Below are positions 45,785-56,501 of a DNA stretch of 64,000 nt, one piece after another (position 1 is the stretch's first letter; the number at the start of each line of letters is the position of its first letter). The stretch is from Monodelphis domestica. Lineage: Eukaryota; Chordata; Mammalia; Didelphimorphia; Didelphidae. The translations under genes and the position numbers were made by a program. Under the pieces are notes generated by a model. It made no database searches. It was not told the origin of the DNA and was given only the letters and a program-made list of their open reading frames with translations. The stretch is taken from the NCBI RefSeq assembly GCF_027887165.1, contig NC_077228.1, positions 182,756,309-182,820,308 of the forward strand, read 5' to 3'.

Positions 45785-46055
45785 TAGTGCCTAAATTAAC
45801 TTACTTATTCAGAGCCATGCCAATCAAATCACCAAGGGATTTTGTAGAACTAAGAAAAATCCTAATGAATTTCATATGGCAAGAACAAAAGGATAAGAAT
45901 CTTAAGGAAAGTAATGAAAAGAAATAGGAAAGAAGAGAGCCTAGCAGAATTAAATCTCAAATCTCACTACAAAGCAACAGTCATTCAAATTATTTGATGC
46001 TTAAAAATAGAGAGATTGATCAATGGAACATATATATATATATATTATATATATA

Positions 46056-46105
<50 letters not shown>

Positions 46106-47385
46106 ACAAACACAGTAGTGCGGTATTTCATAAACCTGAAGACCCCAGTTACTGGGGGAAGGATTCACTATTTGACAAAAACTGCTTTAGAAACTGAAAA
46201 TCCAGTTGGAAGAAATTAGGCATAGACCAATATCTCTCACTCTGTACCAAGTTAAATTTCAAATGGATAAATGGCTTAGACATAACATGTGACATCCTAA
46301 GCATATTAGAGAAGCAAGGATGAAAATACTTTTTAGATGTTTAGATAGAGAAGAGTTCATGACCAAACATGAGATAGAAAGGATTAGAAAAGATCAACTA
46401 GGTGATTTCAATTATAAAATTTGAAAGACTTTTTGCATCAATTAAACAAATGTAGTTAAAATTATAAAGAAAACAGAACACCTGGGGAAAATTTTTTTGT
46501 AGAAAATTTCTCTGATATGGGTCTTATATCCATAACATATTGATTCAAACTTATAACAAAAAGGATCATTTTCCAAGATAGAGGATCAAAGTATAAGAAT
46601 AGGAAATATCCAAAGGCAGAAATCCAAGTTATCAATAACTACATAAAAAAGTTCCAACTTACTAATAAAGAAAAAAATTAAAGTTTCGGTATAGTTCTGT
46701 TTCACATGCATCAGACAGGCTAAATGAGGAAAATGACAAAGTTATAAGGGCTGTGGGAAAACAGACACACTGATGCACTGTTGATGGAATTGTGAATTAT
46801 TCCAATCATTATGAAAAGTAATTTCAAACTATGCCCCCATAGTCCTCAAAGTATGCAATATCCTTTGACCTAAATATAGAACTATGGCCAATACCTCAAA
46901 GAGATTATTAGAGCAAGAGGAAAAAGACGCACATTTATAAAAACATTTATAGCAAAGATTATATTTAGAGCCCTGGGATGCAAACAGAAGAGATGCTCAC
47001 CTGTAGGGGAATGACTAAGGAAATTATTAATATATTAATTAACATTAATTAATATAATGGAATATTATTGTACCATAAGAAATTTTAAAAGGACAGTTTC
47101 AGAGGAAATAGGAAGAACTCTATGAATGGATGTGATTAAGTGAGCAGGAGGACAATTTATTCAATGACAATGTTATGTAGAAAAATAACTTCAGAAAATC
47201 TTGTAACTCTGATCAAGTCAATAATAAACCAGGTAACCAAAGGACTTTAGATGACTCATGCTGTCCATCTCCTACTAGAAAGATGACGAACTTAAAATGC
47301 AGAGAAGCTACATAGTTTTAGACACAGTCGTTATTTTACTGGGCTATGCATATTTGTTATGGAAGATTATCTTTCTTTTAAATTT
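45785..47385 (+). mobile_element. L1 ORF2 C-terminal half and 3' region, old copy
   Basis: Forward L1: 'gagccatgccaatcaaatca' onwards reads as the ORF2 region before the C-terminal domain (words FIWQEQKDKN, DYFDA-type). Then 'ggaaggattcactatttgac', 'catcagacaggctaaatgag', 'ggctgtgggaaaacagac', then 'tgaatggatgtgattaagtg'. Many frame breaks. A TA microsatellite (46030-46101) is embedded. Confidence 0.75.
46030..46101 (+). repeat. (TA)n microsatellite, interrupted
   Basis: About 70 bp of TA with three TTA interruptions. Confidence 0.95.
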
Positions 47386-47509
47386 TTTATTGTTCAGTGG
47401 GGGCATTAAGGAGAAATAAAAAAATGTTTGCCCAGATAAGATAGCTAGATGGGTAAATAAATACAACTTCTATATCTACATCATTTCCTTCATCTCCTAT
47501 TTTAGTAAT

Positions 47510-47695
47510 CCTAAGTGGTGCAATGCATAAAGTTCTAGTCTTGGAGTCAGGAAGACCAGACCTCACTTCAAATCCAGTTGACAAGCAAGTCAAGATGCCA
47601 CCCCATGATGTCATTGGTTGTCTTCAAAAATGAAGGATGAGCAACAATAATACTCCAAAGGATCCCGGTTGACTCTAAGATCAGATATTATTTCA
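47510..47695 (+). repeat. SINE-B head plus SINE-C tail segment
   Basis: 'aagtggtgcaatgcataaag' and 'gtcttggagtcaggaagacc' (SINE-B-like head), then 'atgatgtcattggttgtctt', 'aatgaaggatgagcaacaat' (SINE-C tail), and a further 'ttgactctaagatcagatat' shared with 56.5 kb. Confidence 0.65.
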
Positions 47696-47699
47696 TATT

Positions 47700-47970
47700 T
47701 ATATCAGGGTCACACAGTTGGGAAATGTCTGAGTCCAGTTCAAATTTGTCCTGAAATCCAAACTAGCAGAGTAAACTTGAGCAAGTCAATCAATCAACCT
47801 CTATTTGCCTTAGTTTTCTCATCTGTAAAATGGGAATAATAATAGCACCTACCACCCTGGGTTCTTGTGAGGACAAAATGAGATAATATTTGTAAAGTAC
47901 ATAGCATGGTGCCTGGCACAGAGTAAGTTTATATAAATGTGTGCTGTTATAATTATCATTAAATACTGAC
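47700..47970 (+). repeat. MIR SINE
   Basis: 'ttgagcaagtcaatcaatca', 'cttagttttctcatctgtaa', 'aatgggaataataatagcac', 'gtgcctggcacagagtaagt'. Confidence 0.75.
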
Positions 47971-48249
47971 AAAAGGAAATGAAGTTAGCCTGTCATGATG
48001 TGTTCTGAGGATATTGTCCATCTGCACCAGGTGACATGAATTCATCAAGGGTAATTTTCTGGTCTCTAAACATCTCCTTACTTATCTTGGGGATCAACTT
48101 CCTGGAAGGCATCTAAACTGGCTGGTGAATTCCCTCAGCATTCTCATCAGAATGAGAGTCTTCAAAAAAATCCAATTTCTCTTTCTCACTGGAACTGTTG
48201 TTTCCCTTTGTGTATTCAGAACATCTTTCTTATGTATCTCCCATTTGAT

Positions 48250-48475
48250 TGTGTAGTGGACAGAGTACTGAGCTCAATCCAGGAAGACCTGAGTTCAAAT
48301 CCAGTCACTGACATTTACTAACTCTGTAACCTGGGATGGTGGGGAACAGAGAGAATTAGTCACTTACCCTCTGCTTGCTTCAATTTCCTCAAATAAAATG
48401 GGGACAATAAGAGCAACTACTTCCTAGGAATGTTATAAGGATCAAATGAGTTCATATTTATAATGGGTTATTTTC
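48250..48475 (+). repeat. MIR SINE
   Basis: 'gtggacagagtactgagctc', 'acctgagttcaaatccagtc', 'aaaatggggacaataagagc', 'gttataaggatcaaatgagt'. Confidence 0.7.
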
Positions 48476-48737
48476 ATGCCTCTTGGTTGGCTCCCCCTGA
48501 AGCATTCAAACAATGAGCTGCCACCTATTTTTCCTCTGAATTACTTGAAATCTGTTTTTCCATGATCTAGAATGCATTTCAGACTATGCCCAGATTGTCT
48601 CTCCTCTATTACAAATTCTAGGGAACAGTGGCTAATGAGTAGAAGTGTTGCCTATCCTTTTCCATTTTGGATGGAATAGAGAATAAGCAGCCTCAGATGA
48701 GTCCAGCAACTCGCCCCACCCATCCCACCCCTTAAAA

Positions 48738-48925
48738 TCTTACCTTCTCTCTTAGAATGGATACTAAGTATTGGTTAAAAGGCAGAAGAGCAGGAAGGGC
48801 TAGGCAATTAGGGTTAAGTGACTTGCCCAGAATCACACAGCTAGGAAGTGTCTGGGGTAAGATTTGAACCCAGGACCTTCTGTCTCTGGATGTGGTTCTC
48901 AATACCCTGAGCCACCCAGCTTCTC
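48738..48925 (-). repeat. SINE-A copy
   Basis: Reverse: 'cttaccttctctcttagaat', 'gacttgcccagaatcacaca', 'accctgagccacccagcttc'. Confidence 0.88.
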
Positions 48926-48934
48926 CTTCTCTAT

Positions 48935-49262
48935 TTCCATGGAAGTCACTACTATACTTTCAATCCCTAAGCTCACAAATTTGGAATCATCTTCAGGTCC
49001 TTATTCTTCCTCTAAATATAAGGATTTCTACTTCCATATCTCTCCATTCTCAGTACTAACACAACCACCATCTTAGTTCAGGACCTCATAATCTCTCAAC
49101 TGAACCATTAAAAAAAAGCCTACTCATTTGTTTTCCTGACTCACTTTCTTACCTCTCCATTTCATCCTCCACATGGTTCCAAAACAATTTTTCTAAAAGG
49201 CTGTTCTGACCATGCTGCTCCCTGACTCACTATACTTCAAAGAATTTCTCCTACCCATGGCT
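48935..49262 (+). repeat. L2 LINE fragment
   Basis: 'accaccatcttagttcagga', 'cctcataatctctcaactga', 'tcctccacatggttccaaaa', 'gaccatgctgctccctgact' follow the L2 3' ORF2 region in order. Confidence 0.65.
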
Positions 49263-49267
49263 CCAAA

Positions 49268-49629
49268 AAGCTCCAAAAAAAGTGTAGCATGTGCAGTGGC
49301 CACATCCCAGTATAACCATACTAAGGGGAACCAATGAGCCTCAAATCCATTGGTGATTTAGGGAGGAACGTCTACCTCAAGCCTGTAAAGGCTTCCAATT
49401 TATTCCAGTAGCCATGAAAGCAACTGAAGAGGACACCGTGGAGTGACTAGAGCATCATCAGGCATCAAAGATGCCAAGGTCATCCGCTGCACCCATGTTC
49501 AGTTGTCCCGACTTCTGTGTTGACTCTAGACTGCAATGACTCTGGAAGAGAGAGTGAGGCTGACTACTTTGTGCAACTCTGCCTCATTTAAATCCAGTTG
49601 ACAACTGAATCAAGAAATGGCCTTGTGAT
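49268..49629 (+). repeat. SINE-C, left part (L1 target)
   Basis: 'agtgtagcatgtgcagtggc', 'ggaggaacgtctacctcaag', 'aagatgccaaggtcatccgc', 'tctggaagagagagtgaggc', 'aatccagttgacaactgaat'. It ends with aaatggccttgtgat (49615-49629), the left target duplication of the L1 that follows. The right part is 55001-55070. Confidence 0.88.
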
Positions 49630-50107
49630 AGCCTGGACATAATACTAGAGGAAATTATCCAGGAAAACTGTCCCAAGATCCTAGAAAAAGAGGGGAAAGT
49701 GGAGATTGAAAGAATCCACAGATCACCCCCTGTATTTAATCCCCAACTGACAACACCAAGAAATGTTATAGCCAAATTCAAAAATAATCAGATGAAAGAA
49801 AAGATATTACAAGCTGCCAAGAAGAAGCCATTCAGATACCATGGAAACACGGTGAGGTTAACACAGGATCAGGCTGCTCCACACTGAAGGACCAAAAGGC
49901 ATGGAATAGGATATTCCAGAAAGCAAGGGAACTAGGTCTACAACCAAGAATAAAATACCCATCAAAACTGACTATATTCTTACAGGGGAAAGTATGGTCA
50001 TTCAACACAACAGAAGAGTTCCAAGCATTCATAAATAAAAGACCAGACCTGAACAGAAAATTTGATGTCCAACCACAGAACTCAAGAGAATCATCAAAAG
50101 GCAATTA
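49630..50107 (+). pseudogene. L1 ORF1 C-terminal fragment
   Basis: Encodes the RNA-binding half of L1 ORF1p: KVEIERIHRSPP, TPRNVIAKFKN and KKPFRYHGNTVRLTQD, then, after a frameshift near 49880, QPRIKYPSKLTIFLQGK, VWSFNTTEEF and a stop at about 50105. In full-length elements this protein forms trimers that coat L1 RNA; the coiled-coil N-terminal half is missing here because the element is 5'-truncated at 49630. Confidence 0.85.
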
Positions 50108-50812
50108 AAAAAGAGGGAGAAAAACAAACAAACAAAACAACAACAAAAATTTTTTAAGAAACTCAATAAGTTAAAATGATATGTATCCCTATAAGAAAAG
50201 AGGTCATTGGTAACTCTTAAAAACTGTTGCTATCACCTGAGCAGCTAGAATAATTGCACTCAGAGGGAACAGTGACAAACTGTATAGGATGAAAGGACAA
50301 GACATAAATAGGTATATAGATATATGCATGCATAAATACATATACATGTGTATGTATATATATATATATATATACATGACTAGAGCTAAAAAAGAAAAGA
50401 GGTTATGACTAAAAGAAATAGGAAAAGAAACAAATGGGGGTAAATTTATATGTCACAAAGAAGCTCATGGCGGGAGGGGGGAGAACATCGATACACTGGA
50501 AGGGTAAAGAGATTGGAGATAAGAAATACTCAACTCTTACATACTTTGAAACTGACCCAAAGAGGGAAGAACAATCCAATCCATTGGGGAAGAGAATAGA
50601 TTTGCGCCTTATAGGGGAGTAGAAGGGTAAAAAATGGACTGGTGGGGAGGGAAGCAGTACAAGGAGAGGGAGGGGGGGAAATTTTAAAAAGACTACAGGG
50701 GAAAATAAGGGAGGGAATAAGAAGGGAGGGGGGTAGAAAGGGAAGTAAAATAAGGGGTGGATGGGGGGACTGACTATAAACAAACATTGGTATAGAAGGA
50801 AATAGTGAAAGA
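50108..50812 (+). other. L1 inter-ORF spacer
   Basis: About 700 bp between the ORF1 stop and the ORF2 start. Contains AAAC-rich sequence, a TA run (50358-50372) and a G-rich stretch (50640-50770). No L1 coding motif was seen. Confidence 0.6.
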
Positions 50813-51813
50813 ATGGCAGGACCAGGAGTAGAAATCAAAATGCTGGGAAATACACAGCTAGTAATCATAACTCTGAATGTGAATGGAATGAACTCACCCA
50901 TAAAACACAAGCGAATAGCAGAATGGATTAGAATCCAAAACCCTACCATATGCTGTCTGCAAGAAACACACATGAGGAAGGTAGATACGCATAGGGTGAA
51001 AGTAAGAGGATGGAGCCAAATCTATTGGGCATCAAATGATAAAAAGAAGGCAGGAATAGCAATCATGATATCAGATAAAGCCAAAGTAAAAATAAATCTA
51101 GTTAAAAGAGATAGGGAAGGTAATTACATCCTGATAAAAGGCAGTATAGACAATGAGGAAATATTTGTACTCAACATGCATGCACCAAATGGCAGAGCAG
51201 CCAAATTTTTAAAGGAGAAACTAGAGGAGCTCAAGGATGAAATAGAAAAACTATACTAGTGGGAGATCTGAACCTTCCCCTATCCGAACTAGATAAATCA
51301 AATCAAAAAATAAATAAGAAAGAGGTGAGAGAAGCAAATGAAATCTTAGAAAAATTAGAGTTAGTAGACATATGGAGAAAAATAAATAGGGACAAAAAGG
51401 AATATACCTTCTTTTCAGTAGTACATGGTACATTCACAAAAATTGACCATGTACTAGGGCACAAAATCATTGCAAACAAGTGCAAAAGGACAGAAATAAT
51501 AAATGCAACCTTCTCAGACCACAATGCAATAAAAATAATAATTAGTAAGGGTACATGGATAGATAAATCAAAAATTAATTGGAAATTAAACAATATGATT
51601 CTCCAAAACCAGCTAGTTAAAGAACAAATCGTGGAAACAATTAATAACTTCATTGAAGAAAATGACAAAGATGAGACATCCTTTCAAAACCTATGGGATG
51701 CAGCCAAAGCAGTACTCAGGGGGAAATTTATATCCTTGAGTTCATATATAAACAAATTAAGAAGGGTAGAGGTCAATGAATTGGGCATGCAAATAAAAAA
51801 AACTAGAAAGTGA
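50813..51813 (+). pseudogene. L1 ORF2 endonuclease domain, frameshifted
   Basis: The frame from 50813 reads VIITLNVNGMNSPIKHKR, NPTICCLQETHM and VLNMHAPN: the N, E and metal-binding blocks of the APE-type endonuclease that nicks target DNA. A one-base indel just before 51259 shifts the frame. The second frame continues GDLNLPL, DHVLGHK and FSDHNA (the D, N and catalytic His block), and runs into the linker to about 51813. The catalytic residues are still visible but split between two frames. Confidence 0.92.
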
Positions 51814-52205
51814 ACAAATTAAAAACCCTCAGATGAAGACTAAATTAGAAATACTAAAAATCAAAGGAGAAATTAATAAAATTGAAAGTCAAAGAACTAT
51901 TGATTTAATAAATAAGACTAGAAGCTGGTACTTTGAAAAAAACAAATAAAATTGACAAAGTACTAGTCAGTCTAATTTAAAAAAGGAAAGAAAAAAACAA
52001 ATTGACAGTATCCAAGATGAAAAGGGAGACCTCACCTCTAATGAAGAGGAAATCAAAGCAATCATTAAAAACTACTATGCCTAATTATATGGCAAAAAAT
52101 ATGGCAATCTAAGTGATATGGATGAATACTTACAAAAATATAAATTGCCTAGACTAAAAGAAGAAGAAATAAATAACCTAAATAACCCCATATCAGAAAA
52201 AGAAA
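51814..52205 (+). pseudogene. L1 ORF2 linker (Z region), broken
   Basis: Continues ORF2 in several frames (words such as 'actagaagctggtactttga', encoding TRSWYFE). Stops and indels prevent one open frame. Confidence 0.75.
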
Positions 52206-53957
52206 TTGAACAAAGAACTCCCTAAGAAAAAATCTCCAGGTCCAGACAGATTCACAAATAAATTCTATCAAACATTCAAAGAACAGCTAACCCCAATACT
52301 ATACAAACTATTTGACAGAATAAGCCAAGAAGGGGTTCTACCAAATTCTTTTTACAACACAAACATGGTACTGATCCCAAAGTCAGGCAGGTTAAAAACA
52401 GAGAAAGAAAACTATAGGCCAATCTCCCTAATGAATATAGATGCAAAAATCTTAAATAGGATACTAGCAAAAAGACTCCAGCAAGTCATCACAAGGGTTA
52501 TCTACTATGATCAGGTAGGATTCATACCAGGAATGCAAGGATGGTTCAATATTAGGAAAACCATCCACATAATTGACCATATAAACAAGCAAACCGACAA
52601 AAATCACATGATTATCTCAATAGATGCAGAAAAAGCCTTTGACAAAATACAACACCCATTCCTATTGAAAACATTAGAAAATATAGGAATAGAAGGGCCT
52701 TTCCTAAAAATAATAAACAGTATATACCTAAAACCATCAGCAAACATCATCTGCAATGGGGAAAAACTCAAAGCCTTCCCAATAAGATCAGGAGTCAAAC
52801 AAGGATGCCCATTATCACCTTTATTATTTAATATTGTACTAGAAACACTAGCAGTAGCAATTAGAGAAGAAAAAGAAATTGAAGGTATTAAAATTGGCAA
52901 TGAGGAGACCAAGCTGTCACTCTTTGCGGATGATATGATGATTTACTTAAAGAATCCTAGGGAATCAACCAAAAAGCTAATCGAAATAATCAACAACTTT
53001 AGCAAAGTTGCAGGATACAAAATAAACCCACATAAGTCATCAGCATTTCTATATATCTCCAACCCAGTTCAGCAGCAAGAATTAGAAAGAGAAATTCCAT
53101 TTAAAGTCACCCGAGACAATATAAAATACTTAGGAATCTATCTGCAGAGACAAACATAGGAACTAGATGAACACAACTATAAAACACTCTCCACACAATT
53201 AAAACTAGATCTAAACAATTGGAAAAACATTGATTGCTCATGGGTGGGACAAGCTAACATAATAAAAATGACCATCCTACCCAAACTTATCTATCTATTT
53301 AGTGCCATACCCATTGAACTACCAAAAAACTATTTTACTGAATTAGAGAAAACCATAACAAAGTTCATTTGGAAGAATAAAGGATCAAGGATATCCAGGG
53401 AAATAATGGAAAAAAATACAAAGGAAGGTGGCCTTGCAGTCCCAGATCTCAAACTATATTACAAAGCAGTGGTCATCAAATCAATTTGGTACTGGCTAAG
53501 AGACAGAAAGGAGGATCAGTGGAATAGACTTGGGGTAAATGACCTCAGTAAGACAGTCTTTGACAAACCCAAAGACCCCAGCTTTTGGGACAAAAACCCA
53601 GTACTTGATAAAAACTGCTGGGAAAATTGGAAGACAGTATGGGAGAGATTAGGTTTGGATCAACACCTCACACCCTACACCAAGATAAACTCAGAATGGG
53701 CAAATGATTTGAATATAAAGAAGGAAACTATAAGTAAATTAGGTGAACACAGAATAGTATACATGTCAGACCTTTGGGAAGGGAAAGATTTTAAAACCAA
53801 GCAAGACTTAGAAAGAGTCACAAAATGCAAAATAAATAATTTTGACTACATCAAATTAAAAAGGTTTTGTACAAACAAAACCAATGTAACTAAAATTAGA
53901 AGGAAAGCAACAAATTGGGAAATAATCTTCATAACAAAACCTCTGACAAAGGTCTAA
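52206..53957 (+). pseudogene. L1 ORF2 reverse transcriptase and following region
   Basis: The frame 52206-53159 holds the RT fingers and palm: [77 protein letters not shown] and the catalytic [10 protein letters not shown] (FADD at 52923-52934). A TAG at 53157-53159 interrupts. The same frame then continues from 53160 with ILPKLIYLFSAIPIELP, WKNKGSRISR and GGLAVPDLKLYYKA to a stop at 53957. All catalytic Asp residues are present. The interruption is a point stop in this part and a frameshift after about 53915. Confidence 0.95.
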
Positions 53958-54652
53958 TTACTCAAATCTATAAAGAGCTAAACCAGTTGTACAAAAAATC
54001 AAGCCATTCTCCAATTAAAAAATGGGCAAGGGACATGAATAGGCAATTTTCAGTTAAAGAAATCAAGACTATTAATAAGCACATGAAAAAGTGTTCTAGA
54101 TCTCTTATAATCAGAGAGATGCAAATCAAAACAACTCTGAGGTATCACCTCACACCTAGCAGATTGTTCAACATGACAGCAAAGGAAAGTAATGAATGCT
54201 GGAGGGGATGTGGCAAAGTAGGGACATTAATGCATTGCTGGTGGAGTTGTGAATTGATCCAGCCATTCTGGGGGGCAATTTGGAACTATGCCCAAAGGGC
54301 GATAAAAGACTGTCTGCCCTTTGATCCAGCCATAGCACTGGTGGGTTTGTACCTCAAAGAGATAATAAGGAAAAAGACCTGTACAAGAATATTCATAGCT
54401 GCACTCTTTGTGGTGGCCAAAAATTGGAAAATGAGGGGATGCCCTTCAAATGGAGAATGGCTGAATAAATTGTGGTATCTGTTGGTGATGGAATACTATT
54501 GTGCTAAAAGGAATAATAAAGTGGAGGAATTCCATGGAGACTACAACAACCTCCAGGAAGTGATGCAGAGTAAGAGGAGCAGAACAGGAGAACATTGTAC
54601 ACAGAGACTGAGACACTGTGGTACAAGAGAACATAATGGACTTCTCCAGTAA
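53915..54652 (+). pseudogene. L1 ORF2 C-terminal (Cys-rich) domain
   Basis: A different frame from the RT part, overlapping it by about 43 nt because of an indel. Contains [12 protein letters not shown], then CWRGCGKVGTLMHCWWSC, which fits the L1 C-terminal CX3CX7HX4C motif, then FDPAIALVGLYLKEI and WYLLVMEYYCAKRN to a TAA at about 54650. This domain is required for L1 retrotransposition (family knowledge). Confidence 0.92.
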
Positions 54653-55000
54653 TGGCTTTACAGTGTCCCTGAACAACCTGCAGTGATCTACAAGGAAAAA
54701 AAACAAAAAACAAACAAACAAAAAACTATCCTCAAGCAGAGGACAAACTGAGGGAGTAAAAACACCGAGGAAAAGCAACTGCTTGACTACAGAGGTTGAG
54801 GGGACATGATCGAGGAGAGACGCTTAATGAGCACCCTAATTAATGCAAATAACAACAACAAGGAAATAGGTTCAGAGCAAGGACACATGTAATACCCAGA
54901 CAAATTGCACGTCCGTAGTGGGGGGTTAGGGGGGAGGAAAAGAAAATGATCTGTTTCCAATGAACAATGTATGAAAATGACCAAATAAAATGTTTTTTAA
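54653..55000 (+). other. L1 3'UTR
   Basis: About 350 bp of A-rich and G-rich sequence, with AATAAA (54984-54989) close to the 3' junction. The poly(A) is reduced to 'tgttttttaa'. Confidence 0.75.
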
Positions 55001-55073
55001 AAATCGCCCTGTGATGTCATTGGTCCTCTTTGAAAATGAAGGATAAACAACAACAATACTCCAATGGATCCCT
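55001..55073 (+). repeat. SINE-C, right part
   Basis: Resumes the SINE-C after the L1: 'gtgatgtcattggtcctctt', 'tgaaaatgaaggataaacaa', then 'tactccaatggatccct'. Confidence 0.85.
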
Positions 55074-55083
55074 ATTTGACTCT

Positions 55084-55765
55084 TTAACAATTTCCTGTAA
55101 TATAATGTCCAGGCTTTTTCTTTTGTCATGGTCTTCTGGTAGGCCAATAATTCTTAAACTGTCTCTCCTTGAACGATTTTCTAAATCCTCTGTTTTGTGA
55201 ATGAAATGCTTCATATTTTCCTCAATTTTTTCATTCTTTTGGTTTTGTTTTATAGAGTCCTGCTGCCTTGTGAGGTCGCTCGATTCTAATTGTTGTATTC
55301 TGGTTCTTAAAGACTGGATTTCATCCTTAGTTTTCTGGTCGTCCTTTTCCTTTTGGTCGGATTTTCTTTGGAGGTCATCTTTCATCTTCTTCACCTCATC
55401 TTTCATCTCCTTTGCCTCATTTTCCAGCTGGTTGATTTTGGCTTTCAAGACACTATTTTCTGTTTCCAGATGACTTATCTTAGTTTTTAAGTTCTTTTCC
55501 CAATTGTCTTCAGCCTCTCTTAATTGTGTTTTGAATTGCATTTTGAGTTCTTCCAAAGCCTATATCCAATTCGCTGGGATTTCTGATTTTTCCTTTGCTG
55601 GGTCCTCCCCCTCTGTTTCATTCGCTCTTTGCTCATCAGCTGTGCAGAAGCTGTCTATTGTAATTTCTTTCTTTTCTTCTGTTGTTTGCTCGAGTTTATC
55701 CCTTCTTTGCTCCCCGTATTTGGCTGTGCTCTTGCTCCTCTCATTTTGTTTTGGTTTTGGGGCTG
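55084..55765 (-). pseudogene. L1 ORF1 N-terminal half
   Basis: The ORF1 start lies near 55764 (first residues MRGARAQPN). A frameshift and an in-frame stop follow, then a long frame from 55556 carries a coiled coil (SHLETENSVLKAKINQLEN, KDEVKKMKDDL, RTRIQQLES) and RRDSLRIIGLPEDHD. It ends at DIILQEIVK, where the insertion ends. Coiled-coil heptads of Leu/Ile are plain. The final residues of the open frame (to 55017) are read from flanking SINE-C, not L1. Confidence 0.85.
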
Positions 55766-55779
55766 TCAGTCTCCCCTCT

Positions 55780-56491
55780 TGGAGCTTTGTCAGATCTCTT
55801 GGTATGGTCTCTAGGGGAAGAATGTTAGCTTCCCTGTCCTCTGGAGGCTTTTGATTGGATTGAGTTCAAGTGGGTTGGGCTGTATGTGGTATGAAGCTCT
55901 GAGGCTCTGAAGACTCCTGGAAGGCTGGGCTGCCCAGGCTCTCTCCAGTTCTCTCCAGCTGCTTCTCCGCTGTCCCCAAGTGCCTTTGCCCGCCCCCCTA
56001 AACTCTGAAGAGTCCTGATGGAATTAGGTTCAACTGGATTGGTCTGGATGTGTCCCGAGCAAGGGTGAGCCTGGAGCCCGATGGAAGGACCCAGCCATGG
56101 CCCCGTCTCTCCCTGGCTTCTTCTCCACTGTCCAAGCTGGATGCTCCGAGCCCGGCACCCCGCTGCTCACAAGGTAGACCCTCCAAAGCAGCACCTTTGC
56201 CCGCTCAGAGGTTCCCGCTGCTGCTGCAGGCTCAGCGCTCTGGGTTGTGGGGGAGGGGTCCTGGGACCTTCTCTCTGCCTTCCCCTTAGCCCTGAGTAGT
56301 CTCAGATTCCGGCTTTTGGGGGGCGTACCTTTTGATTTGAGTCCAGAAGGAGGGTTCCCCGCTTCTGTCCTATTGTTCAGCTTGGATTTCGGTGCCCTAG
56401 GAGCATTCAGTCTGTATCGGTAAGGAAGGGTCTTCCACGAGGTCTGAACTTTTGCTGCTTGCCAAGCCGCCATCTTGACTCTGCCCCCCCC
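55780..56491 (-). promoter_or_regulatory. L1 5'UTR/internal promoter
   Basis: GC- and CpG-rich 0.7 kb at the L1 5' end with the YY1-type motif AAGATGGCGG at about 56476-56467. In L1 elements this region drives transcription from base 1 (family knowledge). The open frames across it (56030-56509 and the plus-strand ones) are not genes I recognise. Confidence 0.6.
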
Positions 56492-56501
56492 ATTTGACTC
56501 T

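Larger units (their letters stand above)
49630..55000 (+). mobile_element. L1 retrotransposon, 5'-truncated, 5.4 kb
   Basis: Non-LTR element from mid-ORF1 to the 3' end. Flanks aaatggccttgtgat (49615-49629) and aaatcgccctgtgat (55001-55015) form a 15-bp target duplication with two differences. Order: ORF1 C-terminal region (49630-50107), a 0.7-kb spacer, then a broken ORF2 (50813-54652) and a 3'UTR with an AATAAA (54984-54989) and short A/T-rich end. Being broken by frameshifts and stops, it is not autonomous now. Confidence 0.95.
55084..56491 (-). mobile_element. L1 5' end (5'UTR plus ORF1 start), 3'-truncated
   Basis: Minus-strand L1 running from its true 5' end at 56491 to mid-ORF1 at 55084. 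The first bases in the sense direction are a G run, then GCAGAGTCAAGATGGCGGC, a YY1-type site at the position known for L1 5' ends. The GC-rich 5'UTR spans about 56490-55780. Flanks: atttgactct at 55074-55083 and at 56492-56501, exact. There is no ORF2, no 3'UTR and no poly(A). Confidence 0.88.

Noticed and set aside
55201..55854. Plus-strand frames rich in Phe/Ser
   Set aside because: Antisense shadows of the L1 ORF1 coiled coil and 5'UTR.
49630..56491. Classical twin-priming (5' inversion) of one L1
   Set aside because: In twin priming the inverted 5' part lies before the sense 3' part inside one target duplication. Here it lies after it, with SINE sequence between and two separate duplications.
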